A DNA stretch of 64,000 nt, taken from Streptomyces venezuelae. GTDB taxonomy: Bacteria > Actinomycetota > Actinomycetes > Streptomycetales > Streptomycetaceae. This document shows positions 1 to 10,179 of the stretch, one piece after another. The translations under genes were made by a program, and so were the position numbers. Location: contig NZ_CP029191.1 of NCBI RefSeq assembly GCF_008642335.1, positions 1,922,001 through 1,986,000 on the forward strand, in the 5' to 3' direction. The notes under the pieces are model-generated. The model did no database searches. It saw only the letters and a list, made by a program, of their open reading frames with translations, and was not told the DNA's origin. Numbering within the stretch: position 1 is the first letter of the stretch; the number at the start of each line of letters is the position of its first letter.

Positions 1-2
1 GG

Positions 3-1493
3 GCGATCGTGCGGCCGGGCCCGTACATCTGCGCGGAGTGGGAGAACGGTGGGCTTCCGCACTGGTTGACGGGGGCGGTGGGGGCGCGGGCGCGGACACG
101 TGACGAGGAGTATCTGGGGCATGTGGGCCGCTGGTTCCGGCGGGTGTTGCCGCAGGTCGTGGGGCGTCAGTGGCACCGGGGCGGTCCGGTGATCATGGTG
201 CAGGTCGAGAACGAGTACGGCAGTTACGGCTCGGACGGCGTGTATCTGCGGCGGCTCGCGGATCTGCTGCTCGCGGAGGGTGTGGAAGTGCCGTTGTTCA
301 CGTCCGACGGGCCCGAGGACCACATGCTGACCGGGGGGTCGATTCCCGGGATCCTGGCGACGGCCAACTTCGGTTCGGGTGCCCGTGCGGGTTTCGCGAC
401 GTTGCGCAGGCATCGGCCGAAGGGGCCGCTGATGTGCATGGAGTTCTGGTGCGGCTGGTTCGACCACTGGGGTGCGGAGCATGTGGCGCGGGGTGCGGAG
501 GACGCCGCGGGGGCGCTGCGGGAGATCCTGGAATGCGGTGCGTCGGTGAACCTGTACATGGCGCACGGCGGGACGAACTTCGCGGGCTGGGCGGGCGCCA
601 ACCGTGGCGGTGGTTCGCTGCACGACGGTGAGCTGCAGCCGGATGTCACGTCGTACGACTATGACGCGCCCGTCGACGAGTTCGGCCGGGCGACGCCCAA
701 GTTCTGGGCGTTCCGGAAGGTCCTCGCGGAGTACGCGTCCGCTCCCCTGCCGGAGCCGCCTGCGCCGCCGCCGTCGCTGGAGGAGCCCGTGTCGGCGGTC
801 CTGTCGGAGTGGGCGCCGTTGGACGCGGTCCTGGACGCGCTCGGCTCACCGGAGGCCGAGTATGCCGTTCCGCCGACGTTCGAGGAGCTGGACGTGGACC
901 GCGGTCTGGTGCGGTACGCGGTGACGGTGCCGGGGCCGCGCGAGCCGTATCCGCTGAGTGTGCGGGGGCTGCGGGACCGGGCGGTGGTGTACGTCGACGG
1001 GGTGCGGGCCGGCGTTCTCACCGAGGGCACGCCCACGCTGCTGGACCCGGTGGCGGGGCACGCGCGCGTGGAGCTGTGGGTGGAGTCCTTGGGGAGGGTC
1101 AATTACGGGCCGCGAACGGGTGAGTCCAAGGGGATCACCGGGGGGATCCTGCACGAGCGGCAGTATCTGCACGGGGTGCGGGCGCGGGCGTTGCGCCTGG
1201 ACGCGTTCGACGTGCCGTCGGCGGTGCGGGGGATTGCTTCGGCGGGTGCCGGTGAGGGGCGGCCCGGCCTGTACCGGGGCACGGTGGAGGTCCACTCCCC
1301 CGGTGACGCGTCCCTCGGCCTGCCGGGCTGGACGCGCGGCTTCGTGTGGGTGAACGGCTTCAACCTGGGCCGGTACTGGTCGGCGGGCCCGCAGACGACG
1401 CTGTACGTGCCGGGTCCGGTGCTGCGGGCGGGGGCGAACGAGGTGTGGGTGCTTGAGCTGGAGGAGAGCGGGGGGACGGTCCGGCTGGCGTGA
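3..1493 (+). CDS. Beta-galactosidase, glycoside hydrolase family 35 (5' end missing)
   Basis: Retaining exo-beta-galactosidase; 496 residues are visible and the frame enters from before the window, so the N-terminus of the TIM barrel is missing. The GH35 signature RPGPYICAEWENGGLP is near the left edge. The acid/base Glu lies in QVENEYGSYG (about base 200-230) and the nucleophile Glu in MCMEFWCGWFDHWG (about base 430-470). C-terminal jelly-roll segments follow, ending in a GFVWVNGFNLGRYW motif typical of the family. It stops at 1493, facing the GH101 gene, with a shared terminator between. No signal peptide can be judged because the start is absent. Family assignment is firm; the natural substrate is not visible, but the neighbouring GH101 points to galactosylated O-glycans. 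Confidence 0.93.
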   Translation, partial: AIVRPGPYICAEWENGGLPHWLTGAVGARARTRDEEYLGHVGRWFRRVLPQVVGRQWHRGGPVIMVQVENEYGSYGSDGVYLRRLADLLLAEGVEVPLFTSDGPEDHMLTGGSIPGILATANFGSGARAGFATLRRHRPKGPLMCMEFWCGWFDHWGAEHVARGAEDAAGALREILECGASVNLYMAHGGTNFAGWAGANRGGGSLHDGELQPDVTSYDYDAPVDEFGRATPKFWAFRKVLAEYASAPLPEPPAPPPSLEEPVSAVLSEWAPLDAVLDALGSPEAEYAVPPTFEELDVDRGLVRYAVTVPGPREPYPLSVRGLRDRAVVYVDGVRAGVLTEGTPTLLDPVAGHARVELWVESLGRVNYGPRTGESKGITGGILHERQYLHGVRARALRLDAFDVPSAVRGIASAGAGEGRPGLYRGTVEVHSPGDASLGLPGWTRGFVWVNGFNLGRYWSAGPQTTLYVPGPVLRAGANEVWVLELEESGGTVRLA

Positions 1494-1509
1494 GCTTCCC
1501 GCTACGACT

Positions 1510-1544
1510 GGGCCCGCCCCCTCCACAGGAGAGGGGGCGGGCCC
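1510..1544. terminator. Bidirectional terminator hairpin
   Basis: A perfect 14-bp GC-rich stem (1510-1523 with 1531-1544) and a 7-base loop lies between two converging genes, 17 bases after the GH35 stop. It has no U-tract, as is usual in Streptomyces. Confidence 0.85.
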
Positions 1545-1562
1545 GTTTCGCAGGTCGGGTTC

Positions 1563-4500
1563 TCAGACCTCCCTCACCTCGAACGCGTCGAGGACGAACT
1601 CCGCCTTGCCGTCGTCCCCGGTCTTGCGCAGGCCCACCCAGGCCTCGCCCTTGGCGGGGGCGGTGAACTCGTAGGAGTGCGTGGTGGGTGCGGTGGCGAT
1701 CGGGAGGTCCTCGCGGTCGAGTTCGCGGGGTGCCGGTTCGTCGACGGCGGTGATCCAGGCGTACTGGCCCGCCTTCTCGTTCTCGTACCGGAAGGAGACC
1801 CGGTACCGCTTGCCGGGTTCGAAGCGGACGGTGTGCGGGACGGTGCGGTACACGAGTCCGGTGTTCTCGCCGCGTGACTTCAGGGAGTTCGTGCCGTCGA
1901 TGACGTCGTCGATCGCCTTGCCGTTCCAGCCGCGCTGCGTGTACGGGGCGTGGCGCTGCGCGATGTGGGTGCGCGGGTCGGTGACGTCGCCCGCGTCGCC
2001 CTTCACGAAGGGGCCCCAGCCCTGCGGGACGTGTTCGAAGTCCTCGTGGACGAGGGTGGCGCGGGGCAGTGTGGCGGGGCGCGGGGTTGCGACGATGCGT
2101 ACGTTGTCGAAGCGCACGCGCGCGTCGCCCGCCGCGGCGCGCAGCGTCAGCTCGGCCGTGCCGCCGCCTTCGGGGACGGTGAAGTGGGTGAACATGCGCT
2201 GGAAGCGGGTGCCGTGTTTGCGGTCGGCGGCGACGTAGTTGCCCGCGGTGGAGGTGTCGGTGGAGTTGGTGGCGGTGATGCCGTCGGCGGTGCGCACTTC
2301 CAGGGAGGCGGTGCGCCGCTCCCCCGGCTTCTCGCCGACCTCGACCTGCACGGACGCGACGTAGGTGCCGGCCTTGAGGCGGGCGAGGCGCTGCCCGACG
2401 GAGACCGCGCCGCCCGCACCGATGACCAGTTCGTGGTCGCCGAGGGCGCTGAGCCGCACCGTGGCGGGGCCGCTGACCTTCCAGCCTGCCAGGGACCCGG
2501 AGTGGAAGCTCGGGTCGTGCAGGGGGGTGCCCTGGCCCCAGTGCGGGTCGGGCAGGGCCGCGGCGCGCTCTCGGTGGAGGACGTAGGGCTGCTTCGGCTC
2601 TGCCTTGAGGGTGACTTTTCCGGCCGCTACGGAGACGTACGTTTCGAAGACGCGCCCTTGGTCGGTGAGCCGGTACAGCGCCACGCGGGAGCGGCGTGCC
2701 CAGCCGCGGGGCAGCTGCCAGGTGCTCGTGCCTCCGGAGGGGTTGTAGTGGTACAGCTTGGCGGGGTCGTGTGCCGTGCGGGGTTCCCAGGGCAGGAGGT
2801 AGCGGCCGTCTTCGTAGACGACGTTTCCGTCCGTGGTGATGCGGCGTTTCCCGGTGGCGTCGGAGACCGTGGTGGCCGCTCCGGACCGCTTGTCTCCGTA
2901 GAAGGTGATTTCGTGCTCGTCCCACTTCTTGATGGGGTACGCCTGGAGGTACTTGGCGGGCAGTGAGTGGGTCCAGATGAGGTCGTAGAAGGCGTGCCAG
3001 TCGGTCTTGCCGACCCAGCCCTCGAAGTTGCCCATGCGGGCCACGCCGAGGAGGGTGGGCCATTTGTCGGCGAAGACGTCCTTCTGGTGGTTGCGGACGA
3101 AGCGGATGAGGCGGGAGTTGATGCCGCGGGAGGTGTCGCCGCCGTAGTCGGTCTCGGTGGCCCAGTGCGACCAGATCGCGGAGCGTTCGAAGCCGTGGCC
3201 CCACTCCGTGGTGATGGTCCAGCCCTGTTCGCGGAAGGCGCGCTGGAGGCGGTCGGAGGTCCAGCCGGACTCGCGGAACACGTCGATGTAGAGGGCGTTC
3301 AGGCCGGGGTGCGTCTGGGCGCGCAGGTCGGCGAAGCGTTTGACGATGTCCCCGGAGACGAGGTCGCGGCGCTGGTCGATGCGGTAGCTCTGGTCGAGCC
3401 AGTCCCACTGTTCGTTGTTCTTGTCGACGAGCTTGTCGGAGAACGCGTTGGCGACGGGGTACGACTCGGTGGCGTTGACGTGCACGCTGAAGTCGCTGTT
3501 CCACTTTGTGCCCTCGCGGACCAGGGTGTTGAGGTCGTCGAGGCCGCCCGCGCGCGTGTTGTAGTTGTCCGCGTAGTCGGGGTGGGCGGAGTCGTGGCCC
3601 TCGGACTGGTAGCCCTTGAGGAGCGTGTACTGGCGCAGGCCGTCGGTCGCCAGGTGGATGCGCTTGACGTTGTCGAGGGTGGCGAGGAACGGGTTGGTGG
3701 CCTGCGAGGCGAAGTTGAAGGGGATGTGCGGGACGACCCGCAGGTGCTGCTCGTCGGCGCCGAGGGGGGTGACCATGATGTCGCGGAAGGCGATGGCGGC
3801 GTCCTGCCAGTCGACCTTGCCGTCGCCGTTGCGGTCGCCGGTGATGACGACGGTGGCGTACGGGAGGGGTTCGGTGGCGTCCACGGGGGCGGTCGCGGCG
3901 CGGTGCGTCCACTGTCCGGGGCTCAGCCGGGCCTCTACGTAGTCGGCGTTTTCGGTGGGCCGCACCGTCTCGCGCCACAGGCGGCCGTTCTCCCAGGTGG
4001 TGCCGGCCTCGGAGGTGGGCTTGTCGTAGACGGTGTTCGTCTCGACGGCGCCGCCGAGCCGGTCGTGCGCGACGACGGCGTACGCGCATCCGGTCGGCGC
4101 CTGCGCGGGCGTGTCCTTCGTGGGCTGTACGAGGGTGTCGCCGCTCTTGGCCTTGTCGAGCTGCACCCTGGCGGCGAGGAGGGCGGCGCCGGGCTGGTCG
4201 CTGCGTACGGCGAGGAGGGTGAGTCCGGGGATGCGCAGGGTCCCGACGCGCAGCGCGGCCGTGTCGGCGATCTTCGTGACGCGCCAGTGGACCTGCCGGC
4301 CCTCGACCGTGATCTCCACGTCGATCCGGGTGCCGCCGTCGAAGGTCAGGACGTACGCGGCGCGTGAGCGGCTCGTCGTGACGGTGACCTTCGGGGTGTG
4401 CTCGGCCTCGTCGATGAGGACGGTGGCGGGGGTGTCCGCGCGGCCGTGCAGCACGGCGCGGGTCGCGCGGTCGGTGTACGAGACGATGCTCGGGAAGACG

Positions 4501-4697
4501 GTGGCGACGCGCACGTCGAGGTCTTTCGAGCGCAGGACCACCTCGTCGGCGTGGGGCCCGGCGGGGGCACCCCGGCCCCTGGTCGCGCCCTGGGCGAACG
4601 CGCTGCCGCCCGCGCCGAGCGCGGCCCCCACCCCGGCGATCGCGCCGGTGGCGACCACGACTCGACGGCTCGGTCCTGACCTGTCTGACGGCGGCAT
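1563..4697 (-). CDS. Endo-alpha-N-acetylgalactosaminidase, GH101
   Basis: This 1044-aa secreted enzyme should release the Gal-beta-1,3-GalNAc disaccharide from Ser/Thr O-glycans. The N-terminus is a twin-arginine signal (SRRVVVATGAIAG followed by a small-residue stretch to AFAQG). The central GH101 barrel includes NALYIDVFRESGW (candidate nucleophile D472) and TITTEWGHGFERSAIW (candidate acid/base E498), then GGDTSRGINSRLIRFVRNHQ. Beta-sandwich and carbohydrate-binding-like modules fill the last 350 residues. The ATG at 4697 is chosen because GGAGGGG sits just upstream and the Tat signal follows directly; a longer frame upstream lacks both. It converges on a GH35 beta-galactosidase that could cleave the released disaccharide. 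The catalytic residue numbers are my alignment by eye. Confidence 0.9.
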   Translation of the reverse strand: MPPSDRSGPSRRVVVATGAIAGVGAALGAGGSAFAQGATRGRGAPAGPHADEVVLRSKDLDVRVATVFPSIVSYTDRATRAVLHGRADTPATVLIDEAEHTPKVTVTTSRSRAAYVLTFDGGTRIDVEITVEGRQVHWRVTKIADTAALRVGTLRIPGLTLLAVRSDQPGAALLAARVQLDKAKSGDTLVQPTKDTPAQAPTGCAYAVVAHDRLGGAVETNTVYDKPTSEAGTTWENGRLWRETVRPTENADYVEARLSPGQWTHRAATAPVDATEPLPYATVVITGDRNGDGKVDWQDAAIAFRDIMVTPLGADEQHLRVVPHIPFNFASQATNPFLATLDNVKRIHLATDGLRQYTLLKGYQSEGHDSAHPDYADNYNTRAGGLDDLNTLVREGTKWNSDFSVHVNATESYPVANAFSDKLVDKNNEQWDWLDQSYRIDQRRDLVSGDIVKRFADLRAQTHPGLNALYIDVFRESGWTSDRLQRAFREQGWTITTEWGHGFERSAIWSHWATETDYGGDTSRGINSRLIRFVRNHQKDVFADKWPTLLGVARMGNFEGWVGKTDWHAFYDLIWTHSLPAKYLQAYPIKKWDEHEITFYGDKRSGAATTVSDATGKRRITTDGNVVYEDGRYLLPWEPRTAHDPAKLYHYNPSGGTSTWQLPRGWARRSRVALYRLTDQGRVFETYVSVAAGKVTLKAEPKQPYVLHRERAAALPDPHWGQGTPLHDPSFHSGSLAGWKVSGPATVRLSALGDHELVIGAGGAVSVGQRLARLKAGTYVASVQVEVGEKPGERRTASLEVRTADGITATNSTDTSTAGNYVAADRKHGTRFQRMFTHFTVPEGGGTAELTLRAAAGDARVRFDNVRIVATPRPATLPRATLVHEDFEHVPQGWGPFVKGDAGDVTDPRTHIAQRHAPYTQRGWNGKAIDDVIDGTNSLKSRGENTGLVYRTVPHTVRFEPGKRYRVSFRYENEKAGQYAWITAVDEPAPRELDREDLPIATAPTTHSYEFTAPAKGEAWVGLRKTGDDGKAEFVLDAFEVREV

Positions 4698-4794
4698 GCG
4701 GCACCCCTCCACGGGACGGAATTCGTGCCGCTCACCATGCGTCGGGTGGGGTGGACGCGCCCATGGACAAAGGAGGGACAGGTCTTGGACTAAC

Positions 4795-4830
4795 CGTCGG
4801 GACCTCACGGCGTGGCATGAGGTCCCGACG
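4795..4830 (-). terminator. Terminator hairpin after trypsin-like protease
   Basis: A perfect 13-bp stem (4795-4807 with 4818-4830) and 10-base loop starts 11 bases after the protease stop. It also insulates the GH101 promoter region. Confidence 0.8.
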
Positions 4831-4840
4831 ACGTCCGGTC

Positions 4841-5758
<918 letters not shown>

Positions 5759-5919
5759 TTATGGAGATCGGTGTCCGCTCAGGACAAGGGGCCGTTTCCG
5801 GCCAGATCCGTCGAGCGGGGTGGCCCGCGACGCGTACGAGGCCCGTACAACAGGGCGCGACGCCCGTAGAGTGGTGGGCGATTCGCGGTGTCCCGGTGGA
5901 GTCCTCAGGGGGTGCGGAT

Positions 5920-6867
5920 GTGACGGTCACCGGCGGTCCGGTCGTGCACGGCTACCCCCATCTGGAGACCGTGCGCGCCGCTGTCACAGCGCTCTACAAA
6001 CGCCTGTCGTACGACACCGTGCACTCCTTCGACACCAGCGTGGCCCCCGCCGACGTGGCCTTCGGCGACCACGACGACCTGCACCTCGGCGCGCAGCGGG
6101 TGGCCCGCGAGATGGTCCGGCACCTGCATCTGCCGGACGCCCGGATGATCGTCGGCTTCCGCGACATGCAGCACGCCGCGTCCGTCGAACTCGCCGCCGG
6201 GCCCGAGTACTTCATCGAGCTCAACGACCGTTTCCGCACGCACCGCAGGGACATCGGCGCGGCCCTCGCCCACGAGGTCATGCACGTGTACCTGCACCGG
6301 CTCGACCTGTCGTTCCCCGGCACGCGCGACAACGAGATCCTGACCGACACCGCCACCGCCTACCTGGGCGCGGGCTGGCTGCTGCTCGACGCCTACCGCG
6401 AGGACGGCGCCTCCTCGCAGAAGCTCGGCTATCTGACCCCCGAGGAGTTCGGATACGTCCTGGCCAAGCGGGCGTTGGCGTTCGGCGAGGCGCCGGAGAC
6501 GTGGTTCACCAGCGCGCAGGCCTACACGGCGTACACGAAGGGGCTCGCCCAGGCCCGCCGCGACGAGCAGCAGCCGCCGCTGGCGGCCGCGGGGTGGGCG
6601 GGGCGGCGGCGGTACGCGAAGGACCGGCGGTACGCGCGTGACCACGGGTCGGCGGTACGGGCCGGGGCCGCGGGGACGAACGGCGGGGTCGGGTCGTCCG
6701 GGGCGGCCGGTGTGAACGGGGCGTACAGCTTCTCCGGCGACGGTCTCGGCGCGCTCCGCGTGACGTTCCCCTGCCCCACCTGCCACCAGCGGATCCGGGT
6801 GCCCGTGCGGGGGCGGATGCGGGTGCGGTGCACGCTGTGCCGGACGGTGCTGGAGTGCGACACGTGA
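5920..6867 (+). CDS. Zincin-type metalloprotease-like protein with C-terminal zinc ribbon
   Basis: 315-aa protein. HEVMH at 118-122 is a classic HExxH zinc site, and a downstream NEILTDTATAYLGAGW (E139, D143) could give the third ligand. There is no signal peptide, so it is probably cytoplasmic. A Gly/Arg/Ala-rich linker (about 205-280) leads to a C-terminal zinc ribbon with CPTCHQ and CTLCRT pairs. The GTG at 5920 is chosen because an AGGGGG run sits 9 bases upstream and conservation-like sequence starts here; the frame stays open further upstream without a ribosome site. The combination suggests a protease aimed at a nucleic-acid- or protein-bound substrate, but the role is unknown. Confidence 0.8.
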   Translation: MTVTGGPVVHGYPHLETVRAAVTALYKRLSYDTVHSFDTSVAPADVAFGDHDDLHLGAQRVAREMVRHLHLPDARMIVGFRDMQHAASVELAAGPEYFIELNDRFRTHRRDIGAALAHEVMHVYLHRLDLSFPGTRDNEILTDTATAYLGAGWLLLDAYREDGASSQKLGYLTPEEFGYVLAKRALAFGEAPETWFTSAQAYTAYTKGLAQARRDEQQPPLAAAGWAGRRRYAKDRRYARDHGSAVRAGAAGTNGGVGSSGAAGVNGAYSFSGDGLGALRVTFPCPTCHQRIRVPVRGRMRVRCTLCRTVLECDT

Positions 6868-6885
6868 CGGACGACGTCCGGGCTC

Positions 6886-7800
6886 TCAGTCCTGCGACCA
6901 GTGCCCGGGACGGTGGAGTGCGTCGGGAAGCTTCGTGCGGTCGTCGCCCTTGGCCGCGTTCACCTGCGACTGGGTGAGGAAGAGCGCGCCGGTCAGGTCG
7001 GCGCCGCGCAGGTCCGCGTCGCGGAAATCCGCGCCGATGAGGTCGGCCGCCCGCAGGTCGGCGTCGCGCAGATCGGCGCCGATGAGGTACGCGCCGCGCA
7101 GGTCGACACCCATGAGGTCGGCGCCGGTGAGCCGCGCGCCGATGAGGTCGGCGCCCCTGCGGTCCCACTTCTTGCCGCCCTTGCCGGCCTTGCCGCCGCG
7201 ACCGCGCTTGCCGCCCTTCGCACCGCCGCCGCCCTGGCCGCGGTGCTCGGCGCGGACGAGTTCGCTGGTGCGCAGCAGGAGCGTGTTGACGACCTGGCGG
7301 TGGGCGGCGACGTCCGTCCCCGCGACCTCGTCAGGGCTGCCCTGGGCCAGCCGCTCCGTGTCCGCGAGAACGCGCTTGAGGTCGGCGGCGAGCGGCCGGG
7401 TCTGCGGGTAGGTGAGCGCCTCGGTCAGGTACCAGAGCAGTTCGTGGATCTGCCGCATGAGCGGGAAGACCTCGAACATCTGCCGCGCGGTGGCCGGATC
7501 CCGACGCCAGTCGCGCCCCTCGAAGGTGCCCTGGGAGACCCGCTGCCCCGCGCCGAAGCAGTCGTACACGGTGCAGCCCCGGTACCCCTTGTCCCGCAGG
7601 TCGCGGTGGATGCCGCACCGGAAGTCCTCCGCGAGGTTGCCGCAGGGCTTCCCCGCGTCCTTGTTCACGGGGAAGTCCGCGGACTTGGAGAAGGTGAGCG
7701 CCACGCAGCACAGCCCGGAGCAGCTGCCGCAGTCGGCGCGCAGGGCCGCGCGGTCGTCGTCGAGCAGGCGCAGGGCGCCGGGTTCGCGCTCCGGTGTCAT
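6886..7800 (-). CDS. Cys-rich N-terminal domain fused to pentapeptide repeats
   Basis: 304 aa. The N-terminal 90 residues carry eight cysteines (24, 27, 31, 32, 53, 62, 76, 81) in CGSCSGLCC...CG...RCGIH...CTVYDC, resembling the YkgJ-type Fe-S or zinc-binding family. A helical middle is followed by a Gly/Lys-rich linker (about 190-212), then about ten A(D)LxG pentapeptide units (213-270) that should form a right-handed quadrilateral beta-helix. AAGGAG eight bases before the ATG supports the start. Pentapeptide helices in other proteins mimic DNA (the MfpA/Qnr group), but that role is not shown here. It converges on the metalloprotease gene with only 18 bases between stops. Confidence 0.88.
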   Translation of the reverse strand: MTPEREPGALRLLDDDRAALRADCGSCSGLCCVALTFSKSADFPVNKDAGKPCGNLAEDFRCGIHRDLRDKGYRGCTVYDCFGAGQRVSQGTFEGRDWRRDPATARQMFEVFPLMRQIHELLWYLTEALTYPQTRPLAADLKRVLADTERLAQGSPDEVAGTDVAAHRQVVNTLLLRTSELVRAEHRGQGGGGAKGGKRGRGGKAGKGGKKWDRRGADLIGARLTGADLMGVDLRGAYLIGADLRDADLRAADLIGADFRDADLRGADLTGALFLTQSQVNAAKGDDRTKLPDALHRPGHWSQD

Positions 7801-7820
7801 CGGGCGGGCTCCTTGTCACG

Positions 7821-7850
7821 CGCCCGCGGCCTCGGGAAAGGCCGCGGGCG
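7821..7850 (-). terminator. Terminator hairpin after DEAD-box helicase
   Basis: A 12-bp perfect stem (7821-7832 with 7839-7850) and 6-base loop lies 32 bases after the helicase stop, before the pentapeptide gene begins on the same strand. Confidence 0.75.
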
Positions 7851-7881
7851 GCTCTCGTACGGGTACGACGGGGGTGCGGCG

Positions 7882-9546
7882 TCAGGCCGCGGAGCGGCGG
7901 CCTCCCTGCGCCCCGCCACCGGCGCGACCGCGGCGGGCACGGCCACCGCCACCGCTGCCGCCGGTACCGGCGGAACCGCTCCTGGCCTGGCCGCCCTGGC
8001 TCTGTCCGCCCTGGCCCTGGCCCTGACGGGGAACCCTGCGCTGGCCCTGCCCCTGGCCCTGGCCCGCGGCGGCGCCACCGGCGCCACGGGGACGGCGGCG
8101 GCGTTGAGCGGCGCCTCCGCGTGCGGCGGGCTGCTGCTGCGGCTGCGGCACCTCGATGACGACCGGCACGCCGGAGGGCTCGCGCGCCCCGGTGATCCGC
8201 ACGAGCTCCTCGTCGGAAGAGGTGACGCGCGCCGTGTTCGGCCGGATCTCGGCGTCGGTCATGAGCCGCGTCATCTCGCGCTTCTCGTCGGGCAGGACGA
8301 GGGTGACGACGCTGCCGGACTCGCCCGCGCGAGCGGTGCGGCCGCCGCGGTGGAGGTAGTCCTTGTGGTCGGTGGGCGGGTCGACGTTGACGACGAGGTC
8401 GAGGTCGTCGACGTGGATGCCGCGGGCCGCGACGTTCGTCGCGATCAACGCGGTGACCTGGCCGTTCTTGAACTGGTCGAGGGTCCGGTTGCGCTGCGGC
8501 TGGGAGCGTCCGCCGTGCAGTCCGGAGGCGCGGACGCCGTTGGCGAGGAGCCGCTTGGTGAAGCGGTCCACGGCGCGCTTGGTGTCCAGGAACATGATCA
8601 CGCGGCCTTCGCGGGCGGCGATGCGCATGGCGACGGCCTTCTTGTCCGTCTCGTCGGCGACGTAGAGCACGTGGTGCTCCATCGTCGTCACCGCACCCGC
8701 GGACGGGTCGACGGAGTGCACGACGGGATCGGTCAGGAACATCCGTACGAGCCGGTCGATGTTCTTGTCGAGCGTCGCCGAGAACAGCATCGTCTGGCCG
8801 CCCTGCTCGACCTGCTTGAGCAGCGCCGTGACCTGCGGCATGAAGCCCATGTCGGCCATCTGGTCGGCCTCGTCGAGGACGGTGACGCGGACTCGGGACA
8901 GGTCGCAGTCGCCGCGCTCGATGAGGTCCTTGAGGCGGCCGGGGGTGGCGACGAGGACCTCGGCACCGCGGCGGAGCGTGCTCGCCTGGCGGGTGATGGA
9001 GAGGCCGCCGACGACGGTGGCGAGGCGGAGGTTGACCGCCGTCGCGTACGGGGTGAGCGCGTCCGTGACCTGCTGGGCCAGCTCGCGCGTGGGGACCAGG
9101 ACCATGGCGAGCGGCGACTTCGGCTCGGCGCGGTGTCCTGCCGTGCGGGCGAGGAGGGCCAGGCCGAAGGCGAGGGTCTTGCCGGAGCCGGTCCGTCCGC
9201 GGCCAAGGATGTCGCGCCCGGCGAGGGAGTTGGGGAGCGTGGCGGCCTGGATCGGGAAGGGGTCGGTGACTCCCTGGGCGGCCAGCGTCTTCAGGAGGGC
9301 CTCGGGCATGTCGAGGTCGCCGAAGGCCTCGACGGCGGGCAGGGCGGGCGTGACGCTCTCGGGCAGGGCGAACTCGCCGCCCTGGGCCGGCTTCGGCCTG
9401 CGGCTGCCGGACTTCCTCGCGGAGTTCGCGGCGCCCTTCGCCTGGCCGGACGGCCGTCCCCTGCCGCCTGCGCTGCCGCCCGCGTTTCCGCCGGAGGTGG
9501 CGGGGCGCTTGCGGGCGGGGCGTGCCGGGCGTTCGGAGCGGTTCAT
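7882..9546 (-). CDS. DEAD-box ATP-dependent RNA helicase (RhlE/CsdA type)
   Basis: 554 aa. Helicase motifs appear in order: Q motif (DPFPIQ), Walker A GRTGSGKT at 117-124, PTRELA, TPGR, DEAD at 225-228, SAT, then ATNVAARGI and HRGGRTARAGESG in the second RecA lobe. Both tails are basic and low-complexity; the C-terminal 100 residues are Arg/Gly/Gln-rich, a likely RNA-binding tail. It should unwind structured RNA during ribosome assembly or cold stress. The ATG at 9546 has AGGAAGG upstream; an upstream extension has no ribosome site. The next gene upstream is a cold-shock protein on the same strand, separated by a strong terminator, so the two are functionally but not transcriptionally paired. 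Confidence 0.94.
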   Translation of the reverse strand: MNRSERPARPARKRPATSGGNAGGSAGGRGRPSGQAKGAANSARKSGSRRPKPAQGGEFALPESVTPALPAVEAFGDLDMPEALLKTLAAQGVTDPFPIQAATLPNSLAGRDILGRGRTGSGKTLAFGLALLARTAGHRAEPKSPLAMVLVPTRELAQQVTDALTPYATAVNLRLATVVGGLSITRQASTLRRGAEVLVATPGRLKDLIERGDCDLSRVRVTVLDEADQMADMGFMPQVTALLKQVEQGGQTMLFSATLDKNIDRLVRMFLTDPVVHSVDPSAGAVTTMEHHVLYVADETDKKAVAMRIAAREGRVIMFLDTKRAVDRFTKRLLANGVRASGLHGGRSQPQRNRTLDQFKNGQVTALIATNVAARGIHVDDLDLVVNVDPPTDHKDYLHRGGRTARAGESGSVVTLVLPDEKREMTRLMTDAEIRPNTARVTSSDEELVRITGAREPSGVPVVIEVPQPQQQPAARGGAAQRRRRPRGAGGAAAGQGQGQGQRRVPRQGQGQGGQSQGGQARSGSAGTGGSGGGGRARRGRAGGGAQGGRRSAA

Positions 9547-9630
9547 GCAGTAATGCCTTCCTGGTCGCTGGACTTCCGGACCTCTGAGCCGGTGCGGCTC
9601 TGGGCCCGGTTGGGCCCGATGACAGCGCAA

Positions 9631-9664
9631 GCCGAGGCCCGCACCTTCCGGTGCGGGCCTCGGC
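9631..9664 (-). terminator. Terminator hairpin after cold-shock gene
   Basis: A 15-bp perfect GC-rich stem (9631-9645 with 9650-9664) with loop TTCC, 25 bases after the cold-shock protein stop. Confidence 0.88.
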
Positions 9665-9688
9665 TGTGAGGTTCGCGCGCTGCGACGA

Positions 9689-9892
9689 TCAGGCAGGAAC
9701 GATGTTCTCGGCCTGCAGGCCCTTCTGGCCCTGGGTCACCTCGAAGGAGACCTTCTGGCCCTCGAGGAGCTCACGGAAGCCCGAGGACGCGATGTTCGAG
9801 TAGTGGGCGAAGACGTCGGGGCCGCCGCCGTCCTGCTCGATGAAGCCGAAGCCCTTTTCCGAGTTGAACCACTTAACGGTGCCGGTTGCCAT
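9689..9892 (-). CDS. CspA-family cold-shock protein
   Basis: A 67-aa single OB-fold RNA chaperone. RNP1 (KGFGFIEQ) and RNP2 (VFAHYS) are both intact and the length is exactly that of the family. The ATG at 9892 follows GAGGAG at the right distance; the in-frame extension upstream reads into the leader and is rejected. The upstream region to 10179 is unusually AT-rich for this genome (A-runs around 9975-9990), fitting a long structured leader of the kind that controls cold-shock genes. Monocistronic. Confidence 0.96.
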   Translation of the reverse strand: MATGTVKWFNSEKGFGFIEQDGGGPDVFAHYSNIASSGFRELLEGQKVSFEVTQGQKGLQAENIVPA

Positions 9893-10179
9893 GTCAATCT
9901 CCTCAACAGGGGCAGTGAATGGAGACACACCGAATTGCGTGACTCCAGCGCTGCAATGACCCCCATACCGGAGAGAACCGGAAAAACAATAATGCGCCCT
10001 CGGAGCATTCCCGTCAGGCGCACATAAAGTTCATGGGTACCAAAACTGCAACACATAACCCTAACATGCTCACGGTCCGGCTCGCACGGCGGCTCCTCGC
10101 GCACGCCCCTTCCCCCCTCAAGATCACGTCGCTACCTTCGGCCTAACAATCGCTTGGTAGGCCGCAGGAAGGCGGACCG

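Noticed and set aside
4780..4795. TAGTCCAAGACCT on the minus strand upstream of GH101, similar to the chitinase promoter repeat TGGTCCAGACCT
   Set aside because: It needs one mismatch and one inserted base, and the spacing of the palindrome is lost; too weak to call a DasR site.
7180..7260. Gly/Lys-rich low-complexity DNA in the pentapeptide gene considered as a frameshift scar
   Set aside because: The frame is intact across it and both flanking domains read normally; it is a linker.
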